This document shows, piece by piece, positions 1-11,382 of a stretch of 64,000 nucleotides of DNA. The stretch lies in NCBI RefSeq assembly GCF_004136635.1, contig NZ_NOIU01000001.1, positions 372,001-436,000 on the forward strand, in the 5' to 3' direction. A program made the position numbers and the translations under genes. Each line of letters opens with the position of its first letter. The stretch's first letter is position 1. This DNA is from Rothia halotolerans (lineage in GTDB: Bacteria; Actinomycetota; Actinomycetes; Actinomycetales; Micrococcaceae). A model generated the notes under the pieces. It made no database searches, was not told where the DNA came from, and worked only from the letters and a program-made list of their open reading frames with translations.

Positions 1-1
1 G

Positions 2-2599
<2,598 letters not shown>

Positions 2600-2678
2600 T
2601 GCCGGCTCCTTCGTGTCGGTGGCTCCCGCCGCGCCGCGATCCGGCGGGCAAGGTCTTGCTTCTGCGCTGTTCAGCTAA

Positions 2679-2699
2679 CTTGAGTCTACTACGCTCAAG
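2679..2699. promoter_or_regulatory. HAIR box (HspR operator) of clpB
   Basis: Inverted repeat CTTGAGT-N7-GCTCAAG, one base off the consensus CTTGAGT-N7-ACTCAAG bound by actinobacterial HspR. It lies about 80 bp upstream of the clpB TTG start, where a repressor would cover the promoter. Confidence 0.88.
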
Positions 2700-2977
2700 C
2701 TCGTGAGTACAGAGGGGCGAAGAAGTTTTCCACAGGTTTTCGCCCGTGCTGCCGCGGAACCGCCGGCGCCGGAGGACCAGCGGGGCGGAGGCGGCGCAGG
2801 AGGCCTCCGCGGACCGTCCGGAGCCCGCAAAGGCCGGGGAGCCACCCGGGATCAGGGGCGAGCCGGCTGGGGACGGGAGGACGAACGAGCTGACCGGGAC
2901 CGGAGGGGGATCGGCGACCCTGGGGCTGAGCGGCCCGACCGAGCCGGGAAGCAGGACGCGACCCGACCGGCCGGAGG

Positions 2978-3601
2978 TCAGAAGGGGCGCTGGGGGCTGT
3001 AGGGGCCGCCGTCGTACTGCGCGCGGTCCAGCATCTCGTCCTCCGTGGCGGGCTCCCCCGCGATGGCGCGCCGGCTGCGACGCTGCTCGGTCGAGGCGAT
3101 GATGAGGGTCGCGAAGGCCGCGACGTAGGTCAGGATCCCCACGGTGTTCCCGAAGCCGGCCGAGAGCCCCACGAGGTGGTCTCCCGCGATCTCGGAGACG
3201 GCGGAGACGGTGCGCCCGTCCACCCGGTCCGGGATCAGCAGCCCGAAGAAGAGGGCCAGGACCCAGGTCGCGGCCTGGGTGAAGGAGAGCAGCGGCGTCG
3301 TCACGCGGCGGGTGTACCGGCGGGCGTCCCGGTGCATCAGCACGGAGGCCGCGCCCATGACCACGAGCATGAGCGGGCCCAGGCTGATCGCGAAGATGCC
3401 CAGCAGCTCGCCGCCGGCCCCGAAGAGGCTGCGCCCGGCGGTCACCCACAGCGCGGCCAGCACGGTCATGGGGGCCGAGAGCCAGAGCGAGGCCCTCAGC
3501 CAGGCGCTGTCGCGGCGGCCCTCCAGCAGGGGCGGCTCCTCCGGGGGCGCGCCGTCCCGCGTCGGGTGGCCGGGGCTGGGGTTCTGGGGTCGCTCGCTCA
3601 C
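2978..3601 (-). CDS. Four-helix membrane protein of unknown function
   Basis: 207 residues: a hydrophilic N-terminus rich in Pro and Glu (1-30), four hydrophobic segments at roughly 38-58, 66-88, 100-122 and 142-168, and a polar C-terminal tail ending in SPQRPF. I recognise no family. The GTG start overlaps the stop of the upstream symporter gene by 4 bp (GTGA), so the two are co-transcribed and translationally coupled. A role linked to the transporter is only inference. Confidence 0.7.
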   Translation of the reverse strand: MSERPQNPSPGHPTRDGAPPEEPPLLEGRRDSAWLRASLWLSAPMTVLAALWVTAGRSLFGAGGELLGIFAISLGPLMLVVMGAASVLMHRDARRYTRRVTTPLLSFTQAATWVLALFFGLLIPDRVDGRTVSAVSEIAGDHLVGLSAGFGNTVGILTYVAAFATLIIASTEQRRSRRAIAGEPATEDEMLDRAQYDGGPYSPQRPF

Positions 3602-4902
3602 CCTTCCGATTCTAGGTCCTCCGGCAGGGTCCTCTCACGGGTGACCCACGCGGCCACGGCCGCCGAGACGAGCGAGCCGGCGATCAGGTAGGCGGCGACC
3701 AGGTGCCACCCGCCGCCGACCTCCGCCAGCCAGGTCGCGATGAACGGCGTGAAGCCGCCCGCCAGCGCCGCGGCCACCTGATAGCCGACCGAGGCCCCCG
3801 AGTTCCGGTGCTCCCTGCCGAACATCTCGGTGATCAGGGGCTGCTGCGTCGAGACCACGGCGTCGTGCCCGATGTTGATGAGGATGACGGCGGTCAGGGC
3901 CACTCCCCACGCGCTGCCGGCCTCCAGGGTGAGGAAGAAGGGGACCGCCGCGGCCGCGGCGACCAGCGAGGCCGCCACGTACACCCGGCGCCGGCCGATC
4001 CGGTCCGAGATGTAGGCGAAGAAGGGGATGAAGAAGATGCCCAGCACGCCGACCAGCAGCCCGATGTCCACCATGAACGAGCGGTCCAGCCCGAGCACGC
4101 CGCTGGCGTAGCTGACGGCGAAGGTGGTCACGATGTACATCGAGAACAGCTCGACGCAGCGCAGGCCGATGATCTCGAAGAAGGCGCGCGGGTGCTTCCG
4201 GATCGCGGTGACGATCGGCAGCTCGGCGGTCTTGTCCGCGGGGGCGGGCGGCTCCTCGTAGACCGAGGAGCGGACCCACAGCCCGACGGCGATCAGCAGG
4301 CCCGCCGCGAAGAACGGGATCCGCCAGCCCCACTGCTCGTACCCCTCGCCCGCGACGCGCTGCATGATGCTCACCGCGCCGGTGGCCATGACCAGGCCGA
4401 CGGCGTACCCCACCTGCACGCCGGAGGAGTAGAGGGCGCGCCGGTGCCGCGGGGCGTTCTCCACCGCCAGCAGCGCCGCGCCGCCCCACTCCCCGCCGAC
4501 CGCGAAGCCCTGGACGGCCCGCAGGAGGACCAGGAAGACCGGAGCCCACCAGCCGACGGCGTCGAAGGCGGGTAGCAGCCCGATGGCCACCGTGGCCACG
4601 CCCATGATGGTCATGGTCAGGTAGAGCACGCGCTTGCGCCCCAGCCGGTCCCCCATGTGCCCGAAGAACAGCCCGCCCAGCGGACGGAACAGGAACCCGA
4701 CGCCGAGCACGGCGAACGAGGCGAGCAGGTCCATCGAGGGGCTCTCGAAGGCGAAGAACTGGCGGTTGAACACGGTCGCCGCGACGAGGCCGTAGAGCAG
4801 GAAGTCGTACCACTCGACCACCGCCCCGACGAAGCTCGAGGCGGCCGCGCGCCGCGCCTGCCGCTGGTCGAAGCCGGCAGCCGCCGTCGTCGCCTGTGCC
4901 AT
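3598..4902 (-). CDS. MFS transporter, metabolite:H+ symporter (MHS/ProP-ShiA-like) family
   Basis: 434-residue inner-membrane permease with about 12 hydrophobic segments. The N-terminal signature VEWYDFLLYG, the loop GHMGDRLGRKR and the segment RAVQGFAVGGEWGGAALL are diagnostic of the MHS subfamily, which imports dicarboxylates, osmolytes or shikimate with protons. Substrate cannot be read from sequence. The ATG at 4900-4902 has GAGGGG 8 nt upstream; the longer open frame beyond it lacks family similarity. An imperfect inverted repeat CTATGA-N6-TCATAA lies at 4937-4954 in its leader. Confidence 0.88.
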   Translation of the reverse strand: MAQATTAAAGFDQRQARRAAASSFVGAVVEWYDFLLYGLVAATVFNRQFFAFESPSMDLLASFAVLGVGFLFRPLGGLFFGHMGDRLGRKRVLYLTMTIMGVATVAIGLLPAFDAVGWWAPVFLVLLRAVQGFAVGGEWGGAALLAVENAPRHRRALYSSGVQVGYAVGLVMATGAVSIMQRVAGEGYEQWGWRIPFFAAGLLIAVGLWVRSSVYEEPPAPADKTAELPIVTAIRKHPRAFFEIIGLRCVELFSMYIVTTFAVSYASGVLGLDRSFMVDIGLLVGVLGIFFIPFFAYISDRIGRRRVYVAASLVAAAAAVPFFLTLEAGSAWGVALTAVILINIGHDAVVSTQQPLITEMFGREHRNSGASVGYQVAAALAGGFTPFIATWLAEVGGGWHLVAAYLIAGSLVSAAVAAWVTRERTLPEDLESEG

Positions 4903-5151
4903 GATCGTTCCCCTCGTCGCACGTGCCGTGAAGGCCCTATGAGCCTCGTCATAACAGCATGGCGCACGTGCGCTGCGCAAACGGGTGTTCGCATCGTGTG
5001 ATCCGCGGCACTGCGGCACGTCGCCGGCCGTGCAGAGGACGCCGCCGGCTCCACCCTCCGCACCGTCCGCGCGCACCGGCACCGCCCCGTCGTCTTCCCG
5101 GCGGATCCACCGCCGAGGCGGAGACCCCCGGCGCGCGGCGCCCCCACCGGA

Positions 5152-5163
5152 TAGGCTGGACCC
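5152..5163 (+). promoter_or_regulatory. Leaderless-type -10 element
   Basis: TAGGCT followed by exactly six bases and then the ATG at 5164. No Shine-Dalgarno sequence is present, so transcription probably begins at or next to the start codon. Confidence 0.5.
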
Positions 5164-5847
5164 ATGAGCCACCCCATCCTCAGCGCAGTCCTCTTCGACC
5201 ACGACGGCACCCTCGTCGACACCGAGCCCCTGTGGGAGGAGGCGAAGGTCGAGCTGTCAGCGCGGCACGACGCCGTCTGGACCCAGCAGGACACCCTCGA
5301 CTGCCTCGGCAGGCCCATGTCGGAGACGATCGACAGGCTGCAGGAGATCGGCGTGGACCTCCCCTGGGACGAGCTGCTGGAGCGGCTCTCCGCGGCGGCG
5401 CAGGACGTCGTCGCCCGCACCCGGATCGACTTCCTGCCCGGCATCGCCCCGCTGCTGGAGGAGCTGGCGGAGGCGGAGGTGCCCGCCGCCATCGTCACCA
5501 ACGCGACGGCGGAGATCGCCTCCGTGACCGCCGGCCGCGCCCCCGCCGGGCTGATCCGCGCGGTGATCGGCAACGAGGACGTGACCCGGCCGAAGCCCGA
5601 CCCCCAGCCGTACCTCATGGCGGCGCAGCGGCTCGGCGTCGAGCCGGAGTGCTGCGTCGCGGTGGAGGACTCCCCCGCGGGCGCCGCGAGCGCCGCGGCG
5701 GCCGGCATGAAGGTGGTCGTGGTGCCGGGCATGCTCGAGGTCCCCGCCGAGCTGGGGGATCTGCGCATCCCCCACGCCGAGCTCACCCTGCAGGGGATCC
5801 GCTCGCTGTTCCCCGTGCGCGAGGAGACCGTCCCCGCCGGGCTCTGA
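5164..5847 (+). CDS. HAD superfamily phosphatase (beta-phosphoglucomutase-like)
   Basis: 227-residue hydrolase. Motif I is DHDGT with the nucleophile and acid/base Asp at 12 and 14, a helical cap follows, then VTNAT (motif II), the lysine in RPKPDPQPY (motif III) and VEDSPAG (motif IV). This pattern matches the pgmB/GS1-like branch that dephosphorylates or isomerises small phosphorylated metabolites. The substrate is unknown. It reads divergently from the symporter gene and appears monocistronic. A second HAD protein of the same general type lies at 47.8 kb. Confidence 0.85.
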   Translation: MSHPILSAVLFDHDGTLVDTEPLWEEAKVELSARHDAVWTQQDTLDCLGRPMSETIDRLQEIGVDLPWDELLERLSAAAQDVVARTRIDFLPGIAPLLEELAEAEVPAAIVTNATAEIASVTAGRAPAGLIRAVIGNEDVTRPKPDPQPYLMAAQRLGVEPECCVAVEDSPAGAASAAAAGMKVVVVPGMLEVPAELGDLRIPHAELTLQGIRSLFPVREETVPAGL

Positions 5848-5907
5848 GCCGCCGTGCAGGCCGCCCGTCCGCCTCGCCCCGAGGCCGGAGAACCTCGCGG
5901 CGAATGC

Positions 5908-5967
5908 TTGACGGGGACCCTCTATTATGATGTACTCATAATAACGTTGTTATGAATCATTCATAAC
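5908..5967 (+). promoter_or_regulatory. dps promoter with two operator copies
   Basis: Candidate -35 TTGACG (5908-5913), 17-bp spacer and -10 TGTACT (5931-5936). Two copies of the palindrome TTATGA-N5-TCATAA lie at 5925-5941 (over the -10) and 5950-5966 (just downstream of the start of transcription); the second extends to GTTATGAA-TCA-TTCATAAC. The geometry is that of a repressor; the regulator is not identified, a Fur/PerR or DtxR-type metal or peroxide sensor being plausible. Confidence 0.6.
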
Positions 5968-6036
5968 AGTAGGCGTCCGGCCCGGGGCCCGCATCACACC
6001 CCCGCCCGGCCGCCGCGTCATACAGGAAGGAAGATC

Positions 6037-6546
6037 ATGTCTGAGAAGAACGCACCGTACACCGTCCCGGGCCTCTCCGCCGACGCCGGCCACCAGGTCG
6101 GCGAGGTCCTCCAGCTGCGTCTGCACGCGCTGAACGACCTCCACCTCACCCTCAAGCACGCCCACTGGAACGTGGTGGGCCCCAACTTCATCGGCGTGCA
6201 CGAGATGCTGGACCCCCAGATCGACCTGGTCCGCGGCTACGCCGACGAGCTGGCCGAGCGCATGGCCACCCTCGGCGTCTCCCCCAACGGGACCCCGGGC
6301 GACCTCGTCGCCACCCGCAACTGGGATGACTACAAGCTCGGCCGCGCCCTGGTGAGCGAGCACCTGCGCGCCCTGGACGACGTCTACACCGGCGTCATCG
6401 AGGACCACCGCGTCGCCATGGCCAAGAGCCGGGACATCGACCCGATCACCGAGGACATCCTCATCGGCCAGACCGCGGAGCTCGAGAAGTTCCAGTGGTT
6501 CATCCGGGCCCACCTGGAGAACAACGAGGGCGTCCTGGACAAGTAA
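6037..6546 (+). CDS. dps: DNA-binding ferritin-like protein Dps
   Basis: 169-residue subunit of the dodecameric miniferritin that oxidises and stores iron and shields DNA from peroxide. The ferroxidase signature is visible: His in HAHWNVVGPNF, then HEMLDPQIDLVRGYADELAER carrying the Asp/Glu ligands. Length is normal for Dps. The ATG follows AGGAAGGAAG. The paired operator upstream suggests control by iron or oxidative stress; two hairpins follow the gene, so it is a single transcription unit. Confidence 0.95.
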   Translation: MSEKNAPYTVPGLSADAGHQVGEVLQLRLHALNDLHLTLKHAHWNVVGPNFIGVHEMLDPQIDLVRGYADELAERMATLGVSPNGTPGDLVATRNWDDYKLGRALVSEHLRALDDVYTGVIEDHRVAMAKSRDIDPITEDILIGQTAELEKFQWFIRAHLENNEGVLDK

Positions 6547-6557
6547 GCCCCCTATTC

Positions 6558-6581
6558 TTCCGGCTCCGCGGGGAGCCGGAA
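6558..6581 (+). terminator. Terminator hairpin after dps
   Basis: Perfect 10-bp stem TTCCGGCTCC/GGAGCCGGAA with a GCGG loop, 12 nt past the dps stop. No U-tract. Confidence 0.65.
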
Positions 6582-6600
6582 CATCGCACACACCGGCGTG

Positions 6601-6634
6601 GAGCCCGGCGGATCGCAGCGCGACCGCCGGGCTC
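6601..6634 (+). terminator. Second hairpin after dps
   Basis: 11-bp stem GAGCCCGGCGG/CCGCCGGGCTC with a partly paired 12-nt loop. It probably backs up the first terminator. Confidence 0.55.
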
Positions 6635-6796
6635 CTCGCGTGTCCCGCCTGCGTCCACGAGTTCCCCGCACGGAGAACACGCAGCCGCCCCGCAGCGCGC
6701 AGGGCCCGGAGGTTGTATAGGCTGAATCATTAAGTGCGGAGCGCGCCAGCGCCCGGACGATGAGCACAGGACCACCGTAAGAGTAAGGATTCGACC

Positions 6797-7234
6797 ATGG
6801 CCTTCAATCTCGCCAACGCCGCCCTGCGCGCCGTACCGGGCGCCTTCATCCTCAACTCGGGCATCGGCAAGCTCGAGCTCGACGCCGAGTCCGCGGGAGG
6901 CCTGCAGTCCATGGCGGCCAACGCCTTCCCCGCCGTGAAGGACCTCGACGCCGAGACCTTCGGCAAGCTGCTCGCCGGAGCGGAGATCGCCGTGGGATCG
7001 ACCCTGCTGCTCCCGATCCTCCCCAACCGCCTGGCCGGCCTCGCCCTCGGCGCCTTCTCCGCGGGCATGCTCACCATGTACTTCCGCACCGAGGGGATGA
7101 CCCTCGACGACGGCGTCCGCCCCTCCCAGTCCGGCACCCCCCTGGCCAAGGACTCCTGGCTGGCCGCCATCGCGCTGGCTCTGCTGATCCAGGGGAAGGG
7201 CAAGAAGAAGGCCAAGAAGGCCAAGAGGAAGTAG
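6797..7234 (+). CDS. Small membrane protein, DoxX-like, with lysine-rich tail
   Basis: 145 residues. The N-terminal stretch (RAVPGAFILNSGIGKL) and later hydrophobic segments at about 62-82, 84-98 and 118-132 resemble DoxX/SURF4-like small membrane proteins, though I cannot assign it firmly. It ends in a strongly basic tail of repeated Lys/Ala (KGKKKAKKAKRK). Its own promoter with a TATAGG-type -10 lies near 6715 and AAGGA precedes the ATG. A strong hairpin follows, so it is monocistronic. Function unknown. Confidence 0.7.
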   Translation: MAFNLANAALRAVPGAFILNSGIGKLELDAESAGGLQSMAANAFPAVKDLDAETFGKLLAGAEIAVGSTLLLPILPNRLAGLALGAFSAGMLTMYFRTEGMTLDDGVRPSQSGTPLAKDSWLAAIALALLIQGKGKKKAKKAKRK

Positions 7235-7275
7235 GCCCCGCTGCATCCCGGCGGGCACGGCGCCCGCCGTGCGCC

Positions 7276-7337
7276 CGACGCCGCCCGCAAGACGCGCCGC
7301 CCGCACCACGCGGATGGTGGTCTCGCGGGCGGCGTCG
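7276..7337 (+). terminator. Long hairpin after the DoxX-like gene
   Basis: Perfect 13-bp arms CGACGCCGCCCGC (7276-7288) and its complement (7325-7337), with a smaller CCACC/GGTGG hairpin in the loop. It separates this gene from the AGCS symporter downstream. Confidence 0.6.
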
Positions 7338-7384
7338 TGCGTTTTCCGGCTCCGCTTCCCCCTCCCACGCTCTAAGGACCCCCT

Positions 7385-8929
7385 GTGGACACCCTCAACG
7401 CCGCCCTTGATGCCCTCGACAGCTTCATCTGGGGTCCGTGGCTCCTCCTGCCCCTCCTGCTGGGCACGGGGCTCTTCCTGACCGTCCGGCTGGGCGGGAT
7501 CCAGCTGCGGCTCTTCGGCAAGGCGATGTCCCTGGCCTTCGGGCGGCGTCGCCGGCAGGACGGGGAGAAGGGGGAGATCTCCTCCTACCAGGCCATGTCC
7601 ACCGCGCTCGGGGCCACCGTGGGGACCGGGAACATCGTGGGCGTGGCCCTGTCCATCCAGATGGGCGGGCCGGGCGCGCTGTTCTGGATGTGGGTCACGG
7701 CCCTGATCGGGATGGCCTCGAAGTACGCCGAGTGCTTCCTCGGCGTGCGGTTCAGGACGAGGGACAAGAACGGGGAGATGACCGGCGGCCCCCAGACCTA
7801 CCTGGTCCGCGGCATCCCCAACCGCTTCGGCTGGTTCCTCTCCGTGATGTTCGCCGCGTGTGCGGTGGTCGCGACCTTCGGCATCGGGAACATGACGCAG
7901 TCCAACGCGATGGCGGTGAACCTCGAGGACACCTTCGGCGTCGCGCCGGTCGTCACCGCCGTGGTCGTCGGCGTCCTGACGATGCTCGCCCTGATCGGCG
8001 GGATCAAGTCGATCTCCAAGGTCACGGTGCTCTGCGTCCCCCTCATGATCGCGCTCTACCTGGTGGGCGGGCTGTACATCATCCTCCTCAACCTCCAGGG
8101 CCTCCCCGAGGCGATCGGGCTGATCTTCGGCAACGCCTTCACCCCGCACGGGGTCGGCGGGGGCATCTTCGGCTCGCTGCTGATGACGGCGCAGATCGGC
8201 GTCGCCCGCTCGCTGTTCTCCAATGAGTCGGGCATGGGCACCGCCTCGATCCCCTCCTCGATCGCGCGCACCAGCCACCCGGTGCGCCAGGGGCTGGTGT
8301 CCATGACGCAGACCTTCGTCGACACCCTCGTGGTCATCTCCATCACCGGCTTCGTGCTGCTCACCACCGGCGCCTGGCGCGGCGAGGATCCCGGCACCAT
8401 GACCTCCGTCGCCTTCGCCACGGGGCTGCCCGGCCAATGGGGCGGGATCGTCGTGACGATCTGCCTCGTGCTGCTGGGCTACTCGACCGTGCTCGGCTGG
8501 GCCTACTACGGCGAGCGCTGCGTCGCGCGGCTCGGCGGCGCCCGGCGCGGCATCGCGGTCTACCGGCTGGTCTTCTCGGTGGCGTGCGGGCTGGGCGCCG
8601 TCGCCCCGCTGGCGCTCGTGTGGACGTTCTCCGACATCATGAACGGGCTGATGGCGATCCCCAACCTCATCGGCCTGATCATCCTCTCGGGCCTGGTGGT
8701 CCGCGAGACCAGGAAGTACCTGGTCCACGACCCGCGCTTCGAGGCCTCGGCAGAGGAGATCGAGCGCTTCATGGGGGACGACCCCGGGGCCCTGGACGCC
8801 CAGATCGACCACGTGGTCGTCCTCTCCCCCGACCACCCCTCGCTCGAGCTCCCCGCCGGGGAGGAGCCGGCCGGGCAGGGAGCCGCCTCGCTCCCCGCCG
8901 ACGGAGGCACGGACGGGCCGCGAGGCTGA
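7385..8929 (+). CDS. Alanine/glycine:cation symporter (AGCS family)
   Basis: 514-residue sodium-coupled amino-acid importer. Family hallmarks include the N-terminal WGPWLLLPLLLGTGLFLTVR, ATVGTGNIVGVA, GGPGALFWMW and the FSNESGMGTASIP segment with adjacent HPVRQGLVSM. About 10-11 membrane segments are followed by a hydrophilic C-terminal tail of some 60 residues that is longer than usual. GTG start at 7385. A second, diverged copy is encoded on the opposite strand at 9928-11382; the pair may differ in substrate (Ala, Gly or Gln). Confidence 0.93.
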   Translation: MDTLNAALDALDSFIWGPWLLLPLLLGTGLFLTVRLGGIQLRLFGKAMSLAFGRRRRQDGEKGEISSYQAMSTALGATVGTGNIVGVALSIQMGGPGALFWMWVTALIGMASKYAECFLGVRFRTRDKNGEMTGGPQTYLVRGIPNRFGWFLSVMFAACAVVATFGIGNMTQSNAMAVNLEDTFGVAPVVTAVVVGVLTMLALIGGIKSISKVTVLCVPLMIALYLVGGLYIILLNLQGLPEAIGLIFGNAFTPHGVGGGIFGSLLMTAQIGVARSLFSNESGMGTASIPSSIARTSHPVRQGLVSMTQTFVDTLVVISITGFVLLTTGAWRGEDPGTMTSVAFATGLPGQWGGIVVTICLVLLGYSTVLGWAYYGERCVARLGGARRGIAVYRLVFSVACGLGAVAPLALVWTFSDIMNGLMAIPNLIGLIILSGLVVRETRKYLVHDPRFEASAEEIERFMGDDPGALDAQIDHVVVLSPDHPSLELPAGEEPAGQGAASLPADGGTDGPRG

Positions 8930-9045
8930 GACCGGCTCACTCCCCTGCCGCTCCGGCCGGAGGAGGACGCGTGCGGTAAGCTGAACCGGCCGCGATGGGC
9001 GTCCGAAGGCCCGCGCGACGTCGCCGAACCGCCCGGAGGGAGACC

Positions 9046-9795
9046 ATGAACGAGGTACCGCAGAAGTTCCACCGCCAGCCGTACTCCTTCGTCCGGCGCG
9101 GGGACCGGCTGACGGCCCGCCGGCAGGCCGCGTGGGACGAGTACTCCCCGACCCACGTGCTGCAGGTCCCCCGCGAGCTCACCGACACCTCGGTGGCGCC
9201 GGAGGCCCGCTTCGACCAGGAGGGGATCTACGGACGCAGGGCGCCGCTGGTCGTGGAGATCGGCTCCGGCCTCGGCGAGGCCGTGGTCCACGCCGCCTCC
9301 GAGCACCCGGAGAACGACTACCTCGCCGTGGAGGTGTACAAGCCCGGCATCGCCGACCTGCTGCTGAAGATGGGCCAGGCCGGGGTGGAGAACGTGCGAT
9401 GCGTCCAGGCCAACGCCCCCGAGGTGCTGGACCACCTCCTGCCGGAGGCGACGGCGGACGAGCTGTGGGTCTTCTTTCCGGACCCCTGGCACAAGACCCG
9501 CCACCACAAGCGCCGCCTGGTCTCACCGGACTTCGCGGAGAAGGCGGCCCGGGCGCTCAAGCCCGGCGGGCTGTGGCGGCTGGCCACCGACTGGCAGGAG
9601 TACGCTCTGGTGATGCGCGACGTCCTGGAGGCCTCGGAGCGCTTCGAGAACGTCCACCCGGGAGCGGGAGCCAGCGAGGAGGACCCGCAGGGCGGATGGG
9701 CCCCCCGCTGGGAGGGCCGCGTCCTCACCAGCTTCGAGCGGAAGGCCGGGGAGGCCGGGCGCCGCGCCCACGACCTGACCTACCGCAGGGTCTGA
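9046..9795 (+). CDS. trmB: tRNA (guanine-N7)-methyltransferase TrmB
   Basis: 249-residue SAM-dependent enzyme that makes m7G46 in the variable loop of tRNAs. The SAM site is VEIGSGLGEAVVHAA, and the family motif FPDPWHKTRHHKRRL is intact. The ATG at 9046 has CGGAGGGAG just upstream; the open frame extends further upstream without support. A -10 TAAGCT near 8976 would give a leader of about 65 nt. The C-terminal TSFERKAGEAGRRAHDLTYRR is typical of TrmB. Confidence 0.95.
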   Translation: MNEVPQKFHRQPYSFVRRGDRLTARRQAAWDEYSPTHVLQVPRELTDTSVAPEARFDQEGIYGRRAPLVVEIGSGLGEAVVHAASEHPENDYLAVEVYKPGIADLLLKMGQAGVENVRCVQANAPEVLDHLLPEATADELWVFFPDPWHKTRHHKRRLVSPDFAEKAARALKPGGLWRLATDWQEYALVMRDVLEASERFENVHPGAGASEEDPQGGWAPRWEGRVLTSFERKAGEAGRRAHDLTYRRV

Positions 9796-9894
9796 GATCC
9801 TCCGCCGGGACCAGCAGGCCCCAGCGAGCCTCGGCCCGGCGGTGGCAGCGGAACGGCGAGGGCGACGATGTACGCGCCCCCGCTCTCACCTCCT

Positions 9895-9922
9895 GGCCCC
9901 GCCCGTTCCGACGGGCGGGGCC
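9895..9922. terminator. Convergent terminator between trmB and AGCS gene
   Basis: 12-bp perfect stem GGCCCCGCCCGT/ACGGGCGGGGCC with a TCCG loop; it can serve both converging genes. Confidence 0.65.
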
Positions 9923-9927
9923 TCCCG

Positions 9928-11382
9928 CTACCTTCGGTCCGCGACCTCGAGCTCGTAGGAGTCGATGGCCCCCGGCCGCCCCTCCATGAAGGCGTCCACC
10001 TGGGCCTTGTCGGCCCTCAGCTGCGGGTCGTTGCGGAGGTAGTGCCTGGTCTCCCGGGCGATCAGGCCGGAGAGGATCAGCAGCCCGACGAGGTTGGGCA
10101 GCGCCATCAGCCCGTTGGCCAGGTCCGAGAAGGTCCAGACGAGGCTCAGCGGCACGGTGGCCCCGATGAAGACGACCGCGGAGAAGAAGACCCGGTAGGG
10201 CATGACCCCCCGCCGGCCGAACAGGCGCTCGACGTTGCGCTCGCCGTAGTAGGCCCAGCCGAGGATCGTCGAGTAGGCGAAGAGCACCAGGCCCACGGTC
10301 ACGATCATGCCGCCGTACTCGCCGGGCAGGCCGTGGCCGAAGGCGAGGTTGGTCATCACCCCGGCCGTCTCCTCCCCCCGGTCCCACACGCCGGTGGTGA
10401 TGATGACCAGGCCCGTGCAGCTGACCACGATGATCGTGTCGATGAAGGTCTGGGTCATCGAGACCAGACCCTGGCGGACCGGGTGCGTGGTGTTCGCCGC
10501 TGCCGCCGCGATCGCGGCCGAGCCCATTCCCGACTCGTTGGAGAAGATGCCGCGGGCCACGCCCATCTGCACCGCCAGGATCAGCGTCGAGCCGAGGAAG
10601 CCGCCCGCCGCGGCGTGCCCGGTGAAGGCGCTGGTGAAGATCAGGCCGAAGGCCTCCGGGATGTCGACGACGTTGACCAGCAGGATGTAGAGGGCGCCGA
10701 GGACGTAGAGCAGGATCATGACCGGCACGAGGGCCGAGGTGACCCTGCCGATGGACTTGATGCCGCCGACCAGCACCAGGAGGGTCATGACGGCGAGCAC
10801 CCCGCCCGTGATCCACACGGGGACGCCGAAGGAGCCCTCGACGTTGGTGGCGATGGAGTTGCCCTGCGTCATGTTCCCGATGCCGAAGGAGGCGATCACC
10901 GCCGCGATCGCGAAGAACAGCGCCAGGAACTTGCCGAAGCCGCCGCGGATCCCCCGCTGGAGATAGTACTGCGGCCCGCCGGAGACCTCGCCCTTGGCGT
11001 CCTTCGACCGGAACCTGACCCCCAGGAAGGCCTCCGAGTACTTGGAGGCCATGCCCAGCAGGGCGGTGACCCACATCCAGAACAGGGCGCCGGGGCCGCC
11101 GACCGCGATCGCCGTCGCGACGCCCACGATGTTACCCGTCCCCACGGTGGCCGCCAGGGCGGTCGTGAGCGCCTGGAACTGGGAGATGTCCCCGCCCTTC
11201 GCCCCCGCGTCCTTACGCTGGAAGAAGGCCAGCCGCAGGGCGGCGAACAGCTTGGTGAACTGCAGCCCCCCGAGCCGGATGGTCAGGTACGCCCCCGTGC
11301 CCAGCAGCAGCGGGATCAGGAGGTAGGGGCCCCACACCACGGCGCTGATCTCCCCCAGCACGGATTCAAGATTCTCCAGCAT
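9928..11382 (-). CDS. Alanine/glycine:cation symporter (AGCS family), second copy
   Basis: 484-residue paralogue of the symporter at 7385-8929. It has the same motifs, including WGPYLLIPLLLGTGAYLTIR, ATVGTGNIVGVA, FSNESGMGSAAI and THPVRQGLVSM, and a short C-terminus lacking the long tail of the first copy. Start taken as ATG at 11380-11382, where family similarity begins (MLENLES); an in-frame GTG seven codons upstream is less likely. It lies tail-to-tail with trmB and transcribes away from hspR-dnaK. Confidence 0.93.
   Translation of the reverse strand: MLENLESVLGEISAVVWGPYLLIPLLLGTGAYLTIRLGGLQFTKLFAALRLAFFQRKDAGAKGGDISQFQALTTALAATVGTGNIVGVATAIAVGGPGALFWMWVTALLGMASKYSEAFLGVRFRSKDAKGEVSGGPQYYLQRGIRGGFGKFLALFFAIAAVIASFGIGNMTQGNSIATNVEGSFGVPVWITGGVLAVMTLLVLVGGIKSIGRVTSALVPVMILLYVLGALYILLVNVVDIPEAFGLIFTSAFTGHAAAGGFLGSTLILAVQMGVARGIFSNESGMGSAAIAAAAANTTHPVRQGLVSMTQTFIDTIIVVSCTGLVIITTGVWDRGEETAGVMTNLAFGHGLPGEYGGMIVTVGLVLFAYSTILGWAYYGERNVERLFGRRGVMPYRVFFSAVVFIGATVPLSLVWTFSDLANGLMALPNLVGLLILSGLIARETRHYLRNDPQLRADKAQVDAFMEGRPGAIDSYELEVADRR

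Noticed and set aside
2703-3002. Small plus-strand ORF beside clpB
   Set aside because: No ribosome-binding site, random Arg/Gly-rich composition, and its start overlaps the HAIR promoter region. The 278-bp gap otherwise holds nothing I can support.
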